Positions 1 through 8,415 of a stretch of DNA of 64,000 nt are shown in pieces. This stretch comes from Micromonospora coerulea. GTDB lineage: Bacteria > Actinomycetota > Actinomycetes > Mycobacteriales > Micromonosporaceae. Where the stretch lies: the NCBI RefSeq assembly GCF_016598485.1, contig NZ_JAEMUW010000019.1, positions 62,001-126,000 on the forward strand, read 5' to 3'. The first letter of the stretch is position 1, and each line of letters begins with the position of its first letter. The position numbers and the translations under genes were made by a program. The notes beneath the pieces are model-generated. The model ran no database searches. It was not told the origin of the DNA and saw only the letters and a list, made by a program, of their open reading frames with translations.

Positions 1-2
1 AC

Positions 3-1421
3 ACCCCGGCGGAGATGGTGGCGAAGTACCGGCTGGGCGGGCTGATCCTGGTCGGCTTCAGCGCCGACGACCCCACCGCCGGCAACCAGGCCACCACGAA
101 CGTCGACAACCCGAAGCAGGTCCGGGAGCTGACCGACGGGCTGCGGGCGGCCGCCGGGAAGCTCCCCGCCGGCTCGGCCCCCTTCCTGATCGGCACCGAC
201 CAGGAGTACGGGGTGGTCACCCGGATCACCGACGGGGTGACCCTGCTGCCCAGCCCGCTCGCGGCCGGGGCGGCCCGGCAGCCGGCGCTGACCGAGGCCG
301 CCTGGCGGGCCGCCGGCGCGGAGCTCGCCGCGATGGGGATCAACCTCGACTTCGCCCCGGTCGCCGACGTGCTGGTCACCCGCAGCACGGTGATCGGCTC
401 CCGCTCCTTCGGCGCCGACCCGGCCAACGCCTCCGCCCAGGTGGCCGGCGCGGTGCGCGGCCTGCAGGCCGAGGGGGTGGGCGCCAGCGTCAAACACTTC
501 CCCGGCCACGGCCTGAGCGCCACCGACTCGCACAAGGACCTGCCGGTGATCGGCCAGTCCCGGGCGGTGCTGGACCGGACCGCGTTCCCGCCGTTCCGCG
601 CCGGCATCGACGCCGGCGCGATGGCCGTCATGTCGGCCCACCTCGACGTGCGGGCCGTCGACCCGGGCACCCCGGCCACCTTCTCCCGCAAGCTCCTCAC
701 CGACGTGCTGCGCGGCCAGCTCGGCTTCCAGGGGGTGGTCATCACCGACGGGATGAACATGCCGCCCGCCAAGCGCTGGTCGCCCGGCGAGGCCGCGGTG
801 CGGGCCCTCACCGCCGGCAACGACCTGATCCTGATGACCCCGAACGTCGGCCAGGCGTACGCGGGACTGCTCGCCGCGCTCCGCGACGGCTCGCTGCCCC
901 GGGCCCGGCTGGTGGAGGCGGCCACCCGGGTGCTGACCATGAAGTTCAAGCTGGCCGACCGGCCGGCCCCGGCGCTGTCCGGGCTCGACGGCCCCGCGCA
1001 CCGCAAGGCCGCCGCCGACCTGGCCGCGGCCGCGGTCACCGTGCTGCGGGGCAGGTGTGGCGGCCCGATCGCCGGCCCGGTCACCGTCACCTCCTCGGGC
1101 GGTCGGGACCGCACCCGGGGGACGCTGACCGAGGCGCTCACCGCGGCCGGGGTGAAGGTGGTGCCGAGCGGTGGCACGATCGTCCACCTCGTCGGCTACG
1201 GCGACGGCGCCGACGACCTGCGCGCCGACGCGGCGGTCACGGTCGCCATGGACACGCCGTACGTGCTGGCCGCCGCGAAGTCGCCGACGCTGCTGGCGAC
1301 GTACTCGTCCAGCCGGGCGTCGATGACCGCGCTGGCCGGGGTGCTCGCCGGCAAGGCCCGGCCGGGCGGCCGGTCGCCGGTCCCGGTGACCGGGCTGCCC
1401 GCCACCACCTGCGGCACCTGA
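3..1421 (+). CDS. Glycoside hydrolase family 3 beta-N-acetylhexosaminidase (NagZ-like), 5' end outside window
   Basis: The reading frame is already open at the window edge, so the start and probably a signal peptide lie upstream. The first third of the visible part forms the GH3 TIM barrel, with IGTDQE, NLDFAPVADV and the diagnostic KHFPGHG motif. The VVITDG segment near the end of the barrel carries the expected nucleophilic aspartate. About 170 further C-terminal residues follow, so it is longer than single-domain NagZ and resembles secreted actinobacterial GH3 enzymes with a second alpha/beta domain. Likely substrates are peptidoglycan or chitin-derived GlcNAc glycosides. The family call is secure; substrate and location are inferred. 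Confidence 0.88.
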   Translation, partial: TPAEMVAKYRLGGLILVGFSADDPTAGNQATTNVDNPKQVRELTDGLRAAAGKLPAGSAPFLIGTDQEYGVVTRITDGVTLLPSPLAAGAARQPALTEAAWRAAGAELAAMGINLDFAPVADVLVTRSTVIGSRSFGADPANASAQVAGAVRGLQAEGVGASVKHFPGHGLSATDSHKDLPVIGQSRAVLDRTAFPPFRAGIDAGAMAVMSAHLDVRAVDPGTPATFSRKLLTDVLRGQLGFQGVVITDGMNMPPAKRWSPGEAAVRALTAGNDLILMTPNVGQAYAGLLAALRDGSLPRARLVEAATRVLTMKFKLADRPAPALSGLDGPAHRKAAADLAAAAVTVLRGRCGGPIAGPVTVTSSGGRDRTRGTLTEALTAAGVKVVPSGGTIVHLVGYGDGADDLRADAAVTVAMDTPYVLAAAKSPTLLATYSSSRASMTALAGVLAGKARPGGRSPVPVTGLPATTCGT

Positions 1422-1517
1422 CCGGCGGGGGCCGCCGCGACCGGGCCGAGCGCGACGGGCCGGACTGGTAGCGTTCGGGCCGTCCGCCGCCGCAGGTAGT
1501 ACGGGGGGTCGAGCGTC

Positions 1518-2498
1518 GTGACCGGACCTCAGCCGGCACTCTCCGTGGTGGTGCCGATGTTCAACGAGGAGAGCGTCCTGCCGCTGCTGGCCGAGCGGCT
1601 GCGCGGCGTGCTGGACGGCCTCGGCGAGGCGTACGAGGTGGTGGCGGTCGACGACGGCAGCACCGACGGCACCGTCGCCGGGCTGACCGCCCTGCGCGCC
1701 GGCTGGCCGCAGCTGCGGGTGCTGCGGCTGCGCCGGAACAGCGGCCACCAGGCCGCCCTGGTCGCCGGGCTGCTCCGGGCCCGCGGCGGGTACGTGGTCA
1801 GCATCGACGCCGACCTCCAGGACCCGCCCGAGGTGATCGTCGAGATGCTCCGCCGGGCGCGTGCCGACGGGCTGGACATCGTCTACGGCGTCCGGGCCGA
1901 CCGGAGCCGGGACAGCGCGTTCAAGCGGTGGACCGCGGCCGGTTACTACCGGCTGATGCGACGGCTGGTCGGCAAGCAGGTGCCCGCCCAGGCCGGCGAC
2001 TTCCGGCTGCTCAGCCGGGCCGCCGTGGAGGCGCTGCGGGAGCTGCCCGAGCGCAGCCCGGTGCTCCGGCTGGTGGTGCCCTGGCTGGGCTTCCCCAGCG
2101 GCGAGGTCGGCTACGAGCGGCAGGAACGCGCGGCCGGGCGGACCAAGTACCCGCTGTCCCGGATGGCCGGGCTGGCCGCCGAGAGCGTCACCAGCTTCTC
2201 CGCCGCGCCGCTGCGGGTGGCCACCTGGCTCGGGCTGGCCGGCGTGGCGGTGTGCGGCGTGCTGGTGGTGGTGGCGGTGCTCGCCTGGTTCGCCGGCGCC
2301 ACGGTGACCGGGTGGCCGTCCCTCTACGTGGCGGTCCTCTTCCTCGGCGCGGTGCAGCTGCTCTGCCTCGGCCTGCTCGGCGAGTACGTCGCCCGGATCT
2401 ACACGGCGGTGCAGGGCCGGCCCGCCTACTTCGTGGCCAGCGACACCGCCGCCGGCTCGCCCGCCGATCCGGTCGAGCTGGCCGACAGCCTGTGGTGA
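1518..2498 (+). CDS. Family 2 glycosyltransferase, polyprenyl-phosphate sugar synthase type (DPM1/GtrB-like)
   Basis: A 326-residue GT2 enzyme. The N-terminal GT-A domain shows the nucleotide-binding DDGSTDGT (residues 45-52) and the DAD metal site (97-99) in the context IDADLQDPPE. Two C-terminal hydrophobic segments (about 238-266 and 269-298) match the GtrB/ArnC-like subgroup, which moves a sugar from a nucleotide donor to polyprenyl phosphate on the cytoplasmic face. The start is GTG. The stop overlaps the start of the next gene by four bases, so the lipid-linked sugar made here is probably used by that multispanning protein. The exact sugar cannot be told from sequence. Confidence 0.88.
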   Translation: MTGPQPALSVVVPMFNEESVLPLLAERLRGVLDGLGEAYEVVAVDDGSTDGTVAGLTALRAGWPQLRVLRLRRNSGHQAALVAGLLRARGGYVVSIDADLQDPPEVIVEMLRRARADGLDIVYGVRADRSRDSAFKRWTAAGYYRLMRRLVGKQVPAQAGDFRLLSRAAVEALRELPERSPVLRLVVPWLGFPSGEVGYERQERAAGRTKYPLSRMAGLAAESVTSFSAAPLRVATWLGLAGVAVCGVLVVVAVLAWFAGATVTGWPSLYVAVLFLGAVQLLCLGLLGEYVARIYTAVQGRPAYFVASDTAAGSPADPVELADSLW

Positions 2499-4774
2499 CC
2501 ACGCTCGCCACCGGGGAGGCCACCGGGTCGACCGTGGACCCGCGCCGCCACGGGGTCGCGGTCCGGTTCGCCCCGGCCGTCGCCGGCTACGCGGTCGTCG
2601 TGGTCTTCCTGCTCCACACCGGTACGCCCGCGCTCGCGGTGGCCCGCTGGACGGCGTACGCCCTGCTCGCCGTGCTGCTGCCCGGCACGCTGGTGTTCCG
2701 GGCCCTGCGCCGCCGGCCGCACACCCTGGTCGAGGACCTGGCGATGGGCGCGGCCGTCGGCCTGGTGCTGGAGCTGGCCGCCTGGGCGGCGTTCACCGCC
2801 GTCGGGGCGCCCGGTTGGCTGCGGCTCTGGCCGCTCGCCGTGGTGCTGCCGTTCGCCGCCGTGCCCCGGCTGCGCCGGCACTGGCGGGTCCGGTACGCCA
2901 CCGTCGCCCCGGTGGGCTGGGCCTGGTCGCTCGCCGCGGTGGTCGCCGGCTTTGCCGGCTACCTGCACGCCTCGTTCCTGGCCGTCAACCCAGTGCTGCC
3001 CACCGACGAGGGGCAGGCGCAGTACCTCGACCTGGCGTTCCAGCTCTCCCTCGCCGGGGCGGCCACCCACCAGGTGCCGCTGGACGTCCCGCAGGTGGCC
3101 GGTGAGCCGCTGCACTACCACTGGTTCGGCTTCGCGCACCTCGCGGCGACCAGCCTGGTCAGCGGGGTGGACCTGCCGACGGTCTTCTTCCGGCTCGCCG
3201 TGCCGGCGCTCTGCGCGCTCGCCGCCGTGCTGGTCGCGGTGGTCGGCTGGCGGATCACCGGGCGGCCGTACGCCGGGGTGGTCGCCGCGGCGCTGATGTT
3301 CACCGTCGGCGAGTTCGGCTTCGAGAACGGGTGGCGCCAGCTCTTCGGGACCCAGGCCACCTTCATCGTCTGGGGCAGCCCGTCGATGACTTACAGCTGG
3401 GTCCTGCTGCTGCCGCTGATCGCGGCGCTCGGGGAGGTCGTCGGCCGGGCGCGGGGGGTGGCCGTGCCCCCGCTCGGCCGCGGCGCCTGGGTGCTGGCGG
3501 CGTCCTTCCTGGCCGCCTCCACCGGCGCGAAGGCCAGCACGGTGCCGGTGGTGCTGGCCGCCCTGGCGTTCACCGCCGTGCTGTTGCTGGCGATCCGGCG
3601 GCGGCTGCCCCGCGCGGTGCTGGCCGCCGCCGGCCTGGCCCTCGCGGCACAGGTCTTCGCCACGGCCGTGCTCTTCGCCTTCGAGAGCCACGGGGTGACC
3701 GTCGACCCGTTCTCCGGGCTGCGGACGTACCTGCCGGTGGACCAGTCCGCCGGGGCCGCCGCGGTGACCTGGGTGGCGGTCGGCCTGGCCTTCCTGCTCA
3801 GCCTCCAGCTCCGACTGGCCGGGGTGCTGGCGTTGCTGCGGGTGCGCCGCTGGCGGCTGGAGGCGGTGCAGCTCTTCCTGCTCGGCGGCGCGCTGGCCGG
3901 CCCGGCCACCTACCTGCTGGTGGGGCATCCGGGCAGCAGCAACCAGTACTTCACCCGGACCGGCTTCGCCTTCGGGGTGATCCTGTCCGCCTGGGGCTGG
4001 GCCGAGTTGGCCGACCGGGCCGCCCTGTCGGCCCGGGGACGGCTGCTGCTCGGGGCGGGGACGGCCGGGTTCGCGGTGCTGCTGACCGCGGTCCAGCTCG
4101 ACTCCGCGGCCAGCACGCCCATCACCCCCGCGTACGCGCGGGTGCTGCCGCTGCTCTGCTGGGCGGCCGCCCTGACCGTGCTGGCGCTGCTGGTGGCCCT
4201 GTGCTGGCCGGCGTTGGTCGGCCGGTGGCCCGGGCTGGCCGGCCGGGGTGGGTTGCTGCTGCTCACCGCCGTGCTGGTCGCCGGCGCCCCCGGCCTGGTG
4301 ATGGACGCGGCCGCCGCCCGGAAGCAACCGAACGGCGGGGCGTACGCCGTGGTGCCGATGCCCGCCTCCCGGGTGGAGGCCGCCCGCTGGGTCAACGCGC
4401 ACAGCGATCCCGACGACGTGCTCGCCACCAACGTGCACTGCCGAACCGTGGTGGACGGCTGGTGCGACGCCCGCTCGTTCTGGCTGAGCGGCTACGCCGA
4501 GCGCGCGGTGCTGGTGGAGGGGTGGGCGTTCGCGCCCCGGATGGTCGGCCGGCCGGAGGGCCCGTACGCCCCGTTCTGGGACGCCGAGCGACTGCGCGCC
4601 AACGACGCCGCCTTCACCGCCCCGACGGCCGCCGGGCTGGCCTCGCTGCGGGATCGGTACGGGGTCCGCTGGCTGGTGGTCGACCGCACCGTCGGCCCCG
4701 AGTCCCCGGCGCTGCGCACCCTGGCCGAGCTGCGTTTCGGCAACGCCGGGACGGCCGTCTACCGGCTGCGCTGA
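2495..4774 (+). CDS. Large multispanning membrane protein, probable GT-C-type glycosyltransferase
   Basis: A 759-residue protein. The GTG start is placed at the GTGA overlap with the GT2 gene; the frame stays open far upstream, but only as a shadow of that gene. Roughly a dozen hydrophobic segments fill residues 20-600. A final soluble domain of about 150 residues contains VDGWCDARSFWLSG and ends in an alpha/beta-like RYGVRWLVVDR region. This layout, many helices plus a C-terminal extracytoplasmic domain, is typical of GT-C enzymes using polyprenyl-phosphate sugars. No named subfamily is recognised. Pairing with the GT2 donor synthase supports transfer of a sugar outside the membrane to an unknown glycan or protein. 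Confidence 0.7.
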   Translation: MTTLATGEATGSTVDPRRHGVAVRFAPAVAGYAVVVVFLLHTGTPALAVARWTAYALLAVLLPGTLVFRALRRRPHTLVEDLAMGAAVGLVLELAAWAAFTAVGAPGWLRLWPLAVVLPFAAVPRLRRHWRVRYATVAPVGWAWSLAAVVAGFAGYLHASFLAVNPVLPTDEGQAQYLDLAFQLSLAGAATHQVPLDVPQVAGEPLHYHWFGFAHLAATSLVSGVDLPTVFFRLAVPALCALAAVLVAVVGWRITGRPYAGVVAAALMFTVGEFGFENGWRQLFGTQATFIVWGSPSMTYSWVLLLPLIAALGEVVGRARGVAVPPLGRGAWVLAASFLAASTGAKASTVPVVLAALAFTAVLLLAIRRRLPRAVLAAAGLALAAQVFATAVLFAFESHGVTVDPFSGLRTYLPVDQSAGAAAVTWVAVGLAFLLSLQLRLAGVLALLRVRRWRLEAVQLFLLGGALAGPATYLLVGHPGSSNQYFTRTGFAFGVILSAWGWAELADRAALSARGRLLLGAGTAGFAVLLTAVQLDSAASTPITPAYARVLPLLCWAAALTVLALLVALCWPALVGRWPGLAGRGGLLLLTAVLVAGAPGLVMDAAAARKQPNGGAYAVVPMPASRVEAARWVNAHSDPDDVLATNVHCRTVVDGWCDARSFWLSGYAERAVLVEGWAFAPRMVGRPEGPYAPFWDAERLRANDAAFTAPTAAGLASLRDRYGVRWLVVDRTVGPESPALRTLAELRFGNAGTAVYRLR

Positions 4775-4833
4775 TCCCCGGCCGGGTCGTCGCGCCGGGC
4801 CACGTCGGCATCGGGTCCGGACGACGTCGGGGC

Positions 4834-5550
4834 TCAGTCCTCGGTCGGACGATGGGCGCGGAGCATCAGCGAGACGCCGGGCAGCGACCGCACCGGCAGG
4901 TACCGCTCGGCGGTGATGATCGTGCGCAGCCCGAGGTTCACGACCGGGTGCGGGTCGGCCAGGTCGCTGCCGGTGGAGCTGCGGCGCCGCCAGGCGGCGA
5001 CCGGGCGGAGTATCACGTTCCAGCTCCAGAGCTCGTCGACGACCAGGCCGGCCTTCGCCACCACCGCACGCAGCCCGGCCCGTTCGTAGCGGCGCACGTG
5101 CCCCACCGCCACGTCGTGGGCGGACCAGAGCCGCATGTCGCAGGGCACCGCGATCAGGGCGGTCCCGCCCGGGCGCAGGGTGCGGCGGATCTCCGCCGCG
5201 GCCAGGTGGTCCTCGTCGAAGTGTTCCAGGATGTCGAAGGCGACCACCAGGCCGAGGCTGGCGGAGGGTACCGGCAGGTGCCGCGCGTCGGCCCGGATCA
5301 CGTCGAGGCCGCGCTCCCGGGCCACCCCGGCGCCCTCGGCGCTGTACTCCAGGGCCAGCGGCCGCCAACCGTGCGCCCGCAGCACCCGGGTGTTGCCGCC
5401 GCCGGCCGCGCCGATGTCCAGCGCCCGCCCCGGCCGCGTCCCGGCCGCTGCCAGGCGGCGCAGCGCCCGACCGAGCAGGGCGCGTCGCTCCCGGTACCAC
5501 CAGTGGGTGTCCTCCAGCGCGGCGAGCTTGCGGATCTCGGTCGCTTCCAC
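4834..5550 (-). CDS. Class I SAM-dependent methyltransferase
   Basis: A 238-residue protein starting at GTG 5550 behind a GAGGAG ribosome site. The N-terminal EDTHWWYRERR segment is common in methyltransferases beside glycan genes. It is followed by the SAM-binding motif I LDIGAAGGGN (residues 44-53) and the acidic motif II region ending LEYSAEG. The later VVAFDILEHF and LRPGGTALIAVP match motifs of the Methyltransf_11/23 type. It converges on the glycosyltransferase pair with only 59 bases between stops, suggesting a shared role in glycan or lipid-linked sugar modification. The acceptor is unknown. Confidence 0.85.
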   Translation of the reverse strand: MEATEIRKLAALEDTHWWYRERRALLGRALRRLAAAGTRPGRALDIGAAGGGNTRVLRAHGWRPLALEYSAEGAGVARERGLDVIRADARHLPVPSASLGLVVAFDILEHFDEDHLAAAEIRRTLRPGGTALIAVPCDMRLWSAHDVAVGHVRRYERAGLRAVVAKAGLVVDELWSWNVILRPVAAWRRRSSTGSDLADPHPVVNLGLRTIITAERYLPVRSLPGVSLMLRAHRPTED

Positions 5551-5622
5551 GGCGTACTCCTCGGCGGGTCGGCGGTCCTCACCCTAACCGCGCGGCCGCC
5601 GTCGGGCCGGGCGCGGACATGC

Positions 5623-5636
5623 GGAAGGGCCCCCGC
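5623..5636. terminator. Left arm of an interrupted hairpin terminator
   Basis: GGAAGGGCCCCCGC at this position is the exact reverse complement of 6946-6959, on the other side of the IS30 element. Before insertion the two arms would have formed a 14-bp stem with a short loop between the convergent ends of neighbouring minus-strand units. Confidence 0.75.
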
Positions 5637-5650
5637 GACGGGCGGTTTCG

Positions 5651-5667
5651 AGGGGTCGTTGCAACAC
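5651..5667 (+). repeat. Left terminal inverted repeat of the IS30 element
   Basis: AGGGGTCGTTGCAACAC, pairing with the right-end repeat 6915-6931 at 15 of 17 positions. It lies 5 bases outside the transposase stop codon. Confidence 0.85.
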
Positions 5668-5672
5668 GAGGT

Positions 5673-6893
5673 CTAGCTGGTGACGGCTAGGAGCTTAGCG
5701 AGGCGCTCGGCTGGGGTGTCCCAGCCGAGCGTCTTGCGTGGGCGGGCGTTGAGTTCGGCGGCGACGGCGGCGAGGTGTTCGCGGGTGTGGACGGCCAGGT
5801 CGGTGCCTTTGGGGAAGTATTGGCGCAGCAGTCCGTTGGTGTTCTCGTTGGAGCCGCGTTGCCAGGGTGAGTGCGGGTCGCAGAAGTAGACCGGCATGTC
5901 CGCGGCGATGCTGAACTCGTGGTGCATGGCCATTTCCGCGCCTTGGTCCCAGGTCAGAGACCGTTTCAGGTGGTGCGGCAGGGTGGCCATGGCGGCGAGC
6001 AGGCCGTCACGGACCCGGTCGGCGCTGCGGCCGGCGCCCAGGTGCACGAGCAGGACGTAGCGGGTGGCGCGTTCGACGAGGGTGCCGATCGCGGAGCCGT
6101 TGTCCTTGCCGATGATCAGGTCGCCTTCCCAATGACCCGGGACGGCACGGTCGTCGGCCTCGGCGGGCCGCTCGCTGATCATCACCATCGGATGAGTGAA
6201 ACGGGGCTGGCGCTGCCCGGGCTGACGGCGCGGGCGTCGCACCACCCGGCCGGTGCGCAGCGCGGCGCTCAGTTCCCGGCGCAACTCGCCGCGGCCCTGG
6301 ACGTAGAGCGCCTGGTAGATCGTCTCGTGTGACACGTGCAGCTCGCTTCGCTCGGGAAAGTCGCGGCGCAGCCGACGGCTGATCTGTTCCGGGCTGTGCT
6401 TGCAGTCGAGCATGCCCTGCACCAGGGAACGTAACTGCGGGCAGGCGGCGATCTTGCCGAGCTTCGGGCGAGGCCGCCGACTGTCGGCGCGTTGCTGGGC
6501 CGCGTAGGGCTGGTAGTCGCCGCTGTCCGGATGCCGGTTGCGGCGGATCTCCCGGCTGATCGTGCCCGGCGACCGTCGCAACTCAGCGGCGATCGCCGCC
6601 TGAGAGGCACCCTCGCGCAGCTGGTCAGCGATCACGATCCGCTCGTCCTGCGACAGATAGCGGCCCGACACGGCCGAAGGCCGGGCAGCAGGACGAGATA
6701 CGTCCTGCTGCCCGGCCTTCGCCTGGCTCATGCGCCCGTAGCGCCAGCGGTGACCAGTCTTGCGATTGATCCCAACCAGCCGACACGCTTCACTCGTACT
6801 CACACCCCGCGCCACAAGATCCAAATATGCCTGGCGCTCCGCGCGAAGCTTCTTACGACCCTGCGGCCGACGATCCCCACGGATCTCGAACAC
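5673..6893 (-). CDS. IS30-family DDE transposase
   Basis: A 406-residue transposase with a GTG start. An N-terminal helix-turn-helix region (VSTSEACRLVGINRKTGHRW) precedes the IS30-type HTH_38 domain, visible as SQDERIVIADQLREGASQAA and SPGTISREIRRN. The catalytic rve domain shows HWEGDLIIGKDNGS (first Asp), TWDQGAEM (second Asp) and SPWQRGSNENTNG with the final Glu, so all three DDE residues are present. The C-terminal NARPRKTLGWDTPAE motif is typical of the family. Length and motifs are intact, with no frameshift. It acts on the flanking terminal repeats. Confidence 0.96.
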   Translation of the reverse strand: MFEIRGDRRPQGRKKLRAERQAYLDLVARGVSTSEACRLVGINRKTGHRWRYGRMSQAKAGQQDVSRPAARPSAVSGRYLSQDERIVIADQLREGASQAAIAAELRRSPGTISREIRRNRHPDSGDYQPYAAQQRADSRRPRPKLGKIAACPQLRSLVQGMLDCKHSPEQISRRLRRDFPERSELHVSHETIYQALYVQGRGELRRELSAALRTGRVVRRPRRQPGQRQPRFTHPMVMISERPAEADDRAVPGHWEGDLIIGKDNGSAIGTLVERATRYVLLVHLGAGRSADRVRDGLLAAMATLPHHLKRSLTWDQGAEMAMHHEFSIAADMPVYFCDPHSPWQRGSNENTNGLLRQYFPKGTDLAVHTREHLAAVAAELNARPRKTLGWDTPAERLAKLLAVTS

Positions 6894-6914
6894 TGCAACC
6901 CCTGATCAGGTCAG

Positions 6915-6931
6915 GCGTTGCAACGATCCCT
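6915..6931 (-). repeat. Right terminal inverted repeat of the IS30 element
   Basis: On the minus strand it reads AGGGATCGTTGCAACGC, the partner of 5651-5667. It lies 21 bases upstream of the transposase GTG, so the transposase promoter must overlap or abut this end. Confidence 0.85.
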
Positions 6932-6945
6932 AGAACCTAAGGACG

Positions 6946-6959
6946 GCGGGGGCCCTTCC
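6946..6959. terminator. Right arm of the interrupted hairpin terminator, at the 3' end of the fatty-acid operon
   Basis: GCGGGGGCCCTTCC, the perfect complement of 5623-5636. It lies 9 bases beyond the accD stop, where the operon terminator is expected. Only half of the stem is now local; the partner is 1.3 kb away. Confidence 0.75.
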
Positions 6960-6968
6960 TGGCTGGCG

Positions 6969-8393
6969 TTACAGCGGGATGTTGCCGTGCGCGCCCCGGG
7001 CGGCCGGGGCCGCGGCGAGCGCCTCGGCGATCCGCCGGCGGGTCTGCTCCGGCTTGATCACGTCGTCCACCACGCCGATCTCCAGCGCCCGGTTGACGCC
7101 ACCGGCGACCCGGATCTGCTCCTCGATCAGCTGCGCCCGCAGCGTCTCCCGGTCCTCGGACGAGGCGGCGGCGAGCTTCTTGCGGTGCAGGATGTTCACC
7201 GCGGCGCTGGCGCCCATCACCGCGACCTCCGCGCTCGGCCAGGCGAAGACCGCGGTGGCGCCCAGCGAGCGGGAGTTCATCGCGATGTACGCGCCGCCGT
7301 ACGCCTTGCGGGTCACCAGCGTCACCCGCGGCACCACCGCCTCAGCGAAGGCGTGCAGCAGCTTGGCGCCGCGCCGGACCACGCCGTCCCACTCCTGACC
7401 GAGACCGGGCAGGTAGCCGGGGACGTCGACCAGCACGATCAGCGGCACCCCGAGCGAGTCGCACATCCGCACGAACCGGGCCGCCTTCTCCGCGCTGGAC
7501 GCGTCGAGGCAGCCACCGAGCCGCAGCGGGTTGTTGGCGATCACGCCGACGGTCCGGCCGGCGAACCGGCCGAGCGTGGTGACCACGTTCGGCGCCCACT
7601 TGGCGTGCAGTTCCACGCCCGGGGCGTCGAGCAGCGCCTTGACCACCGGCTTCACGTCGTACGCCCGGTTGGTCTCGGCCGGCATCTTCGCGGCCAGGTC
7701 GTGCCCGTCGACGTCGTCGGCCGGCACGTCGTCGGGCGAGAGCCGCCCCTGGTGACCCAGCAGCGCGGCGAGCTTGCGCGACTCGGTCATCGCCGCCTCG
7801 TCGTCGGCGCAGGTCACGTGGACCACACCGGAGCGTCGGCCGTGCGGCTCGGGGCCGCCCAGGCGCTCCATGTCGACCTGCTCGCCGGTGACGCTGCGGA
7901 CCACCTCGGGACCGGTGACGAAGATCCGGCCGGCGCCGCTCATCACCACGATGTCGGTCAGCGCCGGGCCGTACGCGGCGCCACCGGCGGCCGGGCCGAG
8001 CACCACCGAGATCTGCGGCACCCGGCCGGAGGCCCGGACCATGGCGGCGAAGACCTGCCCGACGGCGTCGAGGGCGACGACGCCCTCGGCCAGTCGGGCG
8101 CCGCCGGAGTGCCAGAGGCCGAGCACCGGCACCCGCTCCCGGACCGCCGTGTCGATGGCGTCGACGATGTGCCGGCACCCCTCGGTGCCCATCGCGCCGC
8201 CCATCTTCGTGGCGTCGGTGGCGTAGGCGATCGCCGGCGTACCGTCGATCTCACCCCGGGCCCAGAGCACGCCGGAGGTGTCCCGCGGCGCCAGCAGGCG
8301 CAGCGAGCCCGCGTCGAACAGGGCCCGGAGCCGGACCTCGGGATCGCGGTAGTCCACTGTCGAGCTGTCCGCGCTGACGGCGGTCGTGGTCAC
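6969..8393 (-). CDS. accD6: Acyl-CoA carboxylase beta (carboxyltransferase) subunit, AccD6-like
   Basis: A 474-residue carboxyltransferase. GTG 8393 is chosen because GGAGG lies just upstream; an in-frame TTG four codons earlier would include that site. Both crotonase-fold halves are present: the N-terminal half with LWHSGGARLAEG and GPAAGGAAYGPAL, and the C-terminal half with FVRMCDSLGVPLIVLVDVPG and RKAYGGAYIAM. These build the oxyanion holes that carry carboxybiotin to acetyl- or propionyl-CoA. As last gene of the fab operon it probably supplies malonyl-CoA, as AccD6 does in mycobacteria. No biotin-carboxylase or biotin-carrier gene is adjacent, so its alpha partner lies elsewhere. Confidence 0.92.
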   Translation of the reverse strand: MTTTAVSADSSTVDYRDPEVRLRALFDAGSLRLLAPRDTSGVLWARGEIDGTPAIAYATDATKMGGAMGTEGCRHIVDAIDTAVRERVPVLGLWHSGGARLAEGVVALDAVGQVFAAMVRASGRVPQISVVLGPAAGGAAYGPALTDIVVMSGAGRIFVTGPEVVRSVTGEQVDMERLGGPEPHGRRSGVVHVTCADDEAAMTESRKLAALLGHQGRLSPDDVPADDVDGHDLAAKMPAETNRAYDVKPVVKALLDAPGVELHAKWAPNVVTTLGRFAGRTVGVIANNPLRLGGCLDASSAEKAARFVRMCDSLGVPLIVLVDVPGYLPGLGQEWDGVVRRGAKLLHAFAEAVVPRVTLVTRKAYGGAYIAMNSRSLGATAVFAWPSAEVAVMGASAAVNILHRKKLAAASSEDRETLRAQLIEEQIRVAGGVNRALEIGVVDDVIKPEQTRRRIAEALAAAPAARGAHGNIPL

Positions 8394-8415
8394 TTGTGCC
8401 TCCAAGGCTGTGGTC

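Larger units (their letters stand above)
5651..6931 (-). mobile_element. IS30-family insertion sequence
   Basis: About 1.28 kb bounded by 17-bp imperfect terminal inverted repeats (5651-5667 and 6915-6931, 15 of 17 matching) sharing a TCGTTGCAAC core. The match may continue four bases outward with one mismatch, so the exact ends and target duplication are not fixed. It carries one full-length transposase and nothing else. The transposase frame is uninterrupted, so the element may still be active. It has landed in the loop of a terminator hairpin whose two arms survive outside it. Confidence 0.92.

Noticed and set aside
2426..5500. Very long minus-strand frame (over 1000 codons) across the GT-C gene and methyltransferase
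   Set aside because: It is antisense to a well-supported membrane protein, its product is Gln/Arg/Gly/Pro-rich without hydrophobic or folded character, and GC-rich codon bias alone opens such frames.
5645..6937. Target-site duplication of the IS30 element
   Set aside because: No identical 2-3 base flanks could be assigned unambiguously because the exact repeat ends are unclear by up to four bases.
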